This document shows positions 59,965 through 64,000 of a stretch of DNA of 64,000 nucleotides, one piece after another. How positions within the stretch are numbered: position 1 is the stretch's first letter; the number at the start of each line of letters is the position of its first letter. A model generated the notes under the pieces. The model was not told where the DNA came from. It worked only from the letters and a program-made list of their open reading frames with translations, and ran no database searches. The stretch is taken from the NCBI RefSeq assembly GCF_000764305.2, contig NW_025940675.1, positions 1 through 64,000 of the forward strand, in the 5' to 3' direction. Source of the DNA: Hyalella azteca (Eukaryota; Arthropoda; Malacostraca; Amphipoda; Hyalellidae). The position numbers were made by a program, and so were the translations under genes.

Positions 59965-60615
59965 AGACCTGTTGTAGGCTGGAGCAGAACTGTTGTAGGC
60001 TGGAGCAGGCTACTGGCTAGTTGCCGGTGCCAGTAGTAGGCTGGTGGCTGGCTGGTGGCTAGTAGCCGGTGCCAGTAGTAGGCTGGGGCAGGCTACTATC
60101 TAGTAACCGGTGCCAGTAGTAGGCTGAGGCAGGCTACTAGCCAGTAGCCTGCAGCAGGTTACTGGCTAGTAGCCGCTGCCTGTAGTAGGCTGCAGCAGGC
60201 TGCTGACTGATGGCCGGTGTCACCTACATCCTGAAGCAGGCTGCTGGCTGGCTGGCTGCCTGTGCCTGCAGTAGGCTGTAGCAGGCTGGTGGTTGGCTGC
60301 TGTGCCTGCAGTAGGCTGTGGCAGGCTGGTGGTTGGCTGCCTGTGCCTGCAGTAGGCTGTAGCAGGCTGGTGGTTGGCTGCCTCTTCCTGCAGCAGGCTG
60401 TAGCAGGCTGGTGGTTGGCTGCCTCTTCCTGCAGCAGGCTGTAGCAGGCTGGTGGTTGGCTGCCTCTTCCTGCAGTAGGCTGAGGCAGGCTGGTGGTTGG
60501 CTGCCTCTTCCTGCAGCAGGCTGGTGGTTGGCTGCCTGTGCCTGCAGTAGGCTGCAGGCTGCTGACTGATGGCCGGTGCCAGCTACATCCTGGGGCAGGC
60601 TGCTGGCTGTTGCTG
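59965..60615. repeat. 41-bp tandem repeat with higher-order structure, about 15 copies
   Basis: The unit is ctggtggttggctgcctgtg plus cctgcagtaggctgtagcagg in the right part and ggtgccagtagtaggctg-type in the left part. A distinctive segment containing ctgctgactgatggccggtg and acatcctg recurs at 60200 and 60559, 359 bp apart, bracketing the homogeneous core. Frames of 208 (minus) and part of 247 codons (plus) run through it because the unit lacks stops; 41 bp rotates the frame each unit. Confidence 0.92.
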
Positions 60616-61317
60616 GTGCGTGCGTCGCTGGATCCTAAGGACGCGCGAAGGACACGCTTCTTAGCAGGACTCGTTTGTGTGTGCGTGCGTTGCCGCCTGT
60701 ATAAACCGCTGCTTGTGTACGTGCTCTTCTGCTGCTTGTGTACGTGCGGTTCTGCAGCTTGTATAGGTTTCTGTACAGTGTACACGGCTTGTGTACAGTG
60801 TATACCCGCGCTTGCTTGCAGAATTCATACAGGGACCGATCACATGTTTATGCGTACAAGGATGTGTACTCGTGTGTATGTTTGTCTCTGTGTGTTAGTG
60901 CCTGGAACTGTATTTTATATTCGTCCACTTGCCTTCTGTTCCCGCACACCGGTAGGTTCGTGTGTGTGGAAAACCTGCTTCCTACATTTATTTAGAACAC
61001 ATGATAAATGTGTCATATGTTCAGTGTTCACGTTGCAAAATTTTTGCGGTGCCAAATCTCATCGGGATTTATCAGCGAGGTGTAAAACAATGTATCGACA
61101 ACTCTGTATTTTTTTCAAACTTGATTCATTTGACACCCTTCCAGATTATGAAATTTATTCTATTATTTATATTCTGGAAACCTGGGAGGAATCCGAAATG
61201 AATAATGGTAATGCTTTTAAAATGAACGTTACTTGAATATGATGTTCGCAATTGTATCTTGAGCGTGTGTTCCCCATGCAGATGTAAGTGACGGAACGCA
61301 AATATCAAGAAGATCCA
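60616..61317. other. TGT-rich degenerate sequence, then unique sequence
   Basis: 60680-60900 is rich in tgtgtacgtg/gtacagtgtaca words. The longest open frame of the window (plus, 60493-61236, 247 codons) starts inside the 41-bp array and continues through this tract as a cysteine- and valine-rich peptide. Composition explains it better than selection, and it is not called as a gene. Confidence 0.4.
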
Positions 61318-61539
61318 TTAAAGTGCCTGGCTTTTACAAGTGCTGAATTCATTAAACTGAGCTGTTCGGAGATAATCATACTCAAGTGTGAATTGACTTG
61401 ATATCATTATAAAGTGGAACTGCCTATCTTCGCTGCTAAAAATGATGGCCGTTTTTTGCTCGACTTTAGAGCTCTCTGACGACGCCAAAGAAGCCTGTGA
61501 AACTGCTAACAAAGCCAACGCCGATAAGATAAACTTCAT
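61318..61539 (-). CDS. candidate first exon of a secreted protein
   Basis: An ATG on the minus strand (61539) opens MKFILSALALLAVSQASLAS, a textbook signal peptide: a lysine n-region, a hydrophobic core and small residues at a likely cleavage site after SLA or SQA. The following residues (SESSKVEQKTAIIF) are hydrophilic, as in many secreted arthropod proteins. A TATA-like gcataaaaatg lies about 100 bp upstream on the same strand. The C-terminal half of the frame looks less convincing, so the coding exon probably ends at an unplaced donor. An overlapping plus frame (61442-61711) is the alternative reading. No family can be named from the signal peptide alone. Confidence 0.35.
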   Translation of the reverse strand: MKFILSALALLAVSQASLASSESSKVEQKTAIIFSSEDRQFHFIMISSQFTLEYDYLRTAQFNEFSTCKSQAL

Positions 61540-63454
61540 TCAAGTTCACCTTGATATTGTAAAATTTTTGCAAACATCATCTTCGTTGTCAACGTCGCCG
61601 TCTCTTCTCCGGTTGATCGCAATCGCTGGCTGGTCATTTTTATGCAGTTGCACAATAAGCGTCATACTCCAGTCTAAACAAGGCTTAGGAAGTTCATTTA
61701 GTAGGAGCTAAAGCCTTTGGTATTTCATGCCTGCTTGCTCGAAAGATATTGAAACAAGAAATACCCATGAGCGTAGCTACACCCGGATGTCGAGTAGAGA
61801 AATTGTAAAGCCTTGTCATTTTCAGCGAGAAGTTGCTGCTACTCACATTGCTGGAAGGATGTTACCTGATTCTTTGTTTCGAAAAAAAATATTCATTGAC
61901 TTAGGAGATTCATTCCTTTTAAATTTGTTTTTCTTTACTATTTCAAGAATTGCGGTATTCATTCTTTATAAATTTATTCCTTATAATTTTTAAATAAATC
62001 ACGTTTTTGAAGAGGAAATTGATTGTGTTTTGAAGATGGTCTTGCTGCCCAGTTAATTGGTCCCTCAGAGTCAGCAGCGAGCACACTCCTGCGGCCGACG
62101 TTGCTATGCTATCATTCGCTTTGTGTATAACAAATTGTTCGTGGTGTGTATACGTGCATCTAAACGAGACTCGCTACCCTAGTCTAGTCGAATATTTCTT
62201 GATAGTTCTTCAATTCTCCGAAATATTTGTATGATTTTTAATACTGGAAATTAGAAAACTATATTTCCTTTACGGTAGTGAAAAAAAAATTTTTCAATAA
62301 AAAATGTAATTTTGACGATAATGCCGCACATTTACTGTGCTGAATGTGTTCGACAGCCATGGTCCGTCATTTTTACAAGGTTGCTGCATTAAACATCCAT
62401 GTTACGATACCGCTATAAGACCTAGCACCAGGATTTTGCTATATGCATTGTACTTTGCTTCTGCTCAGCGTACACTGCCTGGAGACTTTACTTGCACGAG
62501 CGCGAATATCTCGCGCTATATCCATCCGTTAGAATATTTTAGTAACCTTGAATATCTCTTTTGAATCGATATCCTCATCTGCAAATGAGATTTTTGTGAC
62601 ATTTTTTTATTTAGCTCTGCAAGTTTTGCACGGCTGCCAAACAGGCATACACATCACGATCGATATTTCAAAAGAAACTCATAGCGTTCGATGATCGTTA
62701 TTTTATTTAAAAAGGAATTGTAATAAGTTGATTATCTGTCTTGTTATCAAAATTTATCATAATTATGTTTCAATTAATAATTTTCACAAAACGGCCGCAT
62801 TTTACGGCTGGTTTACTTATGAGTGGTAAGTGGGAAACATATTCGAATTGATGATCAAAATAATTTTTTTTTTCAGTATAGGTAAAATGACTTGAGGGGC
62901 TTTAAGAAAACTTAGGTTGCAGCGGTGGAATTACTGTATACCACAAAATGAAACTTTATTGTCGCATCGAAGCCGTGGACGTTTTCAATTTTGTTAGCAT
63001 TTCATCTGACGTTCAAATAAGCTGAATCCAAACTACTTTTAATTTATATGATTTTGAATATTCGAGATAATTATTTTAACGATTTATTTACATTATATTC
63101 ATTATTATGTCATATTCTGAAGTTTAAAGGACTGAGACGGAAAACACAAATTCAAAGAGCGTTTTCTCCCTTTAAAAATAACGTGACCACGGAATTAAAT
63201 CACATCACATCGTCTGAGGGAAATATCGTGATACTAGCTGGAGCATCTTTTCATTTTTTGCTGTAATCTCAATTTTCTCAACAAACCGCATTTGTCGTCA
63301 ATATAAAACCAAAAATACTGCAATGGGATTATGGCGCTAGAGAAGAATCAGACTAGCGGAAGGGCGGAGCCTCGAATGTACATGCGGTGGTGCTCTAGCA
63401 GCCGCGCTCCAGCGGGACGGCAGATGGAGGGGGTAATTGGAGGGGCTTTTGGTC
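61540..63454. other. unique AT-rich sequence, no supported gene
   Basis: Plus frames at 61727-61993, 62337-62564 and 63048-63266 have no domain or splice support. A GC-rich patch at about 63360-63440 leads into the last array. Confidence 0.4.
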
Positions 63455-63811
63455 TCCACGTGACTACATCACTCTGAACATCCCCATGCACGTGACTACA
63501 TCACTCTGAACATCCCCATGCACGTGACTACATCACTCTGAACATCCCCATGCACGTGACTACCCCCACTCTGAACATCCCCATGCACGTGACTACCATC
63601 ACTCTGAACATCCCCATGCACGTGACTACATCACTCTGAACATCCCCATCCACGTGGCTACCCCCACTCTGAACATCCCCATGCACGTGGCTACCCCCAC
63701 TCTAAACATCCCCATGCACGTGACTACCCCCACTCTAAACTTCCCCATACACGTGACTACCCCACTCTAAACTTCCCCATGCACGTGACTAACCCCACTC
63801 TAAACATCCAC
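63455..63811. repeat. 32-bp tandem repeat with an E-box in each unit, 11 copies
   Basis: The unit is cacgtgactacatcactctg plus aacatccccatg. CACGTG is kept in all 11 copies while the neighbouring catcac/cccccac/ccccac segment varies, and the left copies are more uniform than the right. CACGTG is the canonical E-box for bHLH factors. Whether this is functional or just the unit sequence cannot be told. Confidence 0.92.
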
Positions 63812-64000
63812 ATAATGCAATAAGTGTGCAGTATTAGCTCCTGTAATTCTGCCAACCGAGCGAAGACAATTACTGGGCTAGCGTGGACTCGAATGCATGT
63901 TTGCACAGCCGAATGAAAAAATACCTGATCTGAGACCGCAATCTACTTGATAGCTGGTCAGTATAATGTGCTCTCGTTCTCTCGTATAATTCATGAAATA
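63812..64000. other. unique sequence to the window end
   Basis: Nothing recognised. Confidence 0.4.

Noticed and set aside
60159..60785. 208-codon minus frame with QPTTSLLQPTAG-type repeats
   Set aside because: The 41-bp unit has no stop in any minus frame, and the frame rotates each unit, so the length is automatic.
60493..61236. Longest open frame of the window (247 codons, plus)
   Set aside because: It starts inside a 41-bp array and continues through TGT-rich degenerate sequence; cysteine/valine richness follows from composition, and no domain is seen.
1..64000. tRNA, rRNA and spliceosomal RNA genes
   Set aside because: Scanning by eye for A/B-box pairs and conserved cores gave no convincing candidate; a tRNA or covariance-model search would settle it.

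Overview
The window reads as a gene-poor stretch of an animal nuclear genome, most likely an arthropod and perhaps a crustacean. The grounds are AT-rich unique sequence, no bacterial-style gene packing, intron-like signals, a Tc1-family transposon derivative, short inverted-repeat (MITE-like) families and an unusual density of short tandem arrays. The species cannot be named from the sequence. No complete gene can be supported. Roughly a tenth of the window is tandem repeat, and several of the longest open frames exist only because a repeat unit lacks stop codons.

Layout. 0-13 kb is mostly unique, with two copies of a ~160-bp foldback repeat (family A, 721 and 7712), a small 30-bp array and one copy of a second ~145-bp inverted-repeat family (family B, 11987). 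13-31 kb is an 'array of arrays': tandem families with periods of 16 to about 70 bp, four of which (19, 23, 31 and 20 bp) sit close to two assembly scars, a Tn5/Nextera junction adapter at 19266-19302 and an N at 27106. Two more family B copies lie there and a third is at 30622. 31-50 kb is mainly unique AT-rich sequence with GC/CpG-richer islands that could be regulatory, two family B copies (38189, 40919), a 21-bp array open in several frames and a third family A copy (49387). 50-59 kb holds the best gene evidence: two plus-strand exon-like segments (52300-52425 and 55251-55408) with compatible splice phase. The putative intron between them contains a duplicated 76-bp hairpin unit and a 528-bp Tc1 derivative with 160-bp near-identical inverted arms and the last 46 codons of a transposase. 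59-64 kb holds a fourth family A copy, a 41-bp array, a minus-strand frame opening with a convincing signal peptide (61318-61539), and an 11-copy 32-bp array carrying a CACGTG E-box in every unit.

The parts do not form an operon or pathway. The picture is intergenic or intronic DNA shaped by transposon insertion and repeat expansion, with at least two places where the assembled order should not be trusted. All exon calls are inferences from reading frame, splice signals and codon pattern; no homology search was possible.
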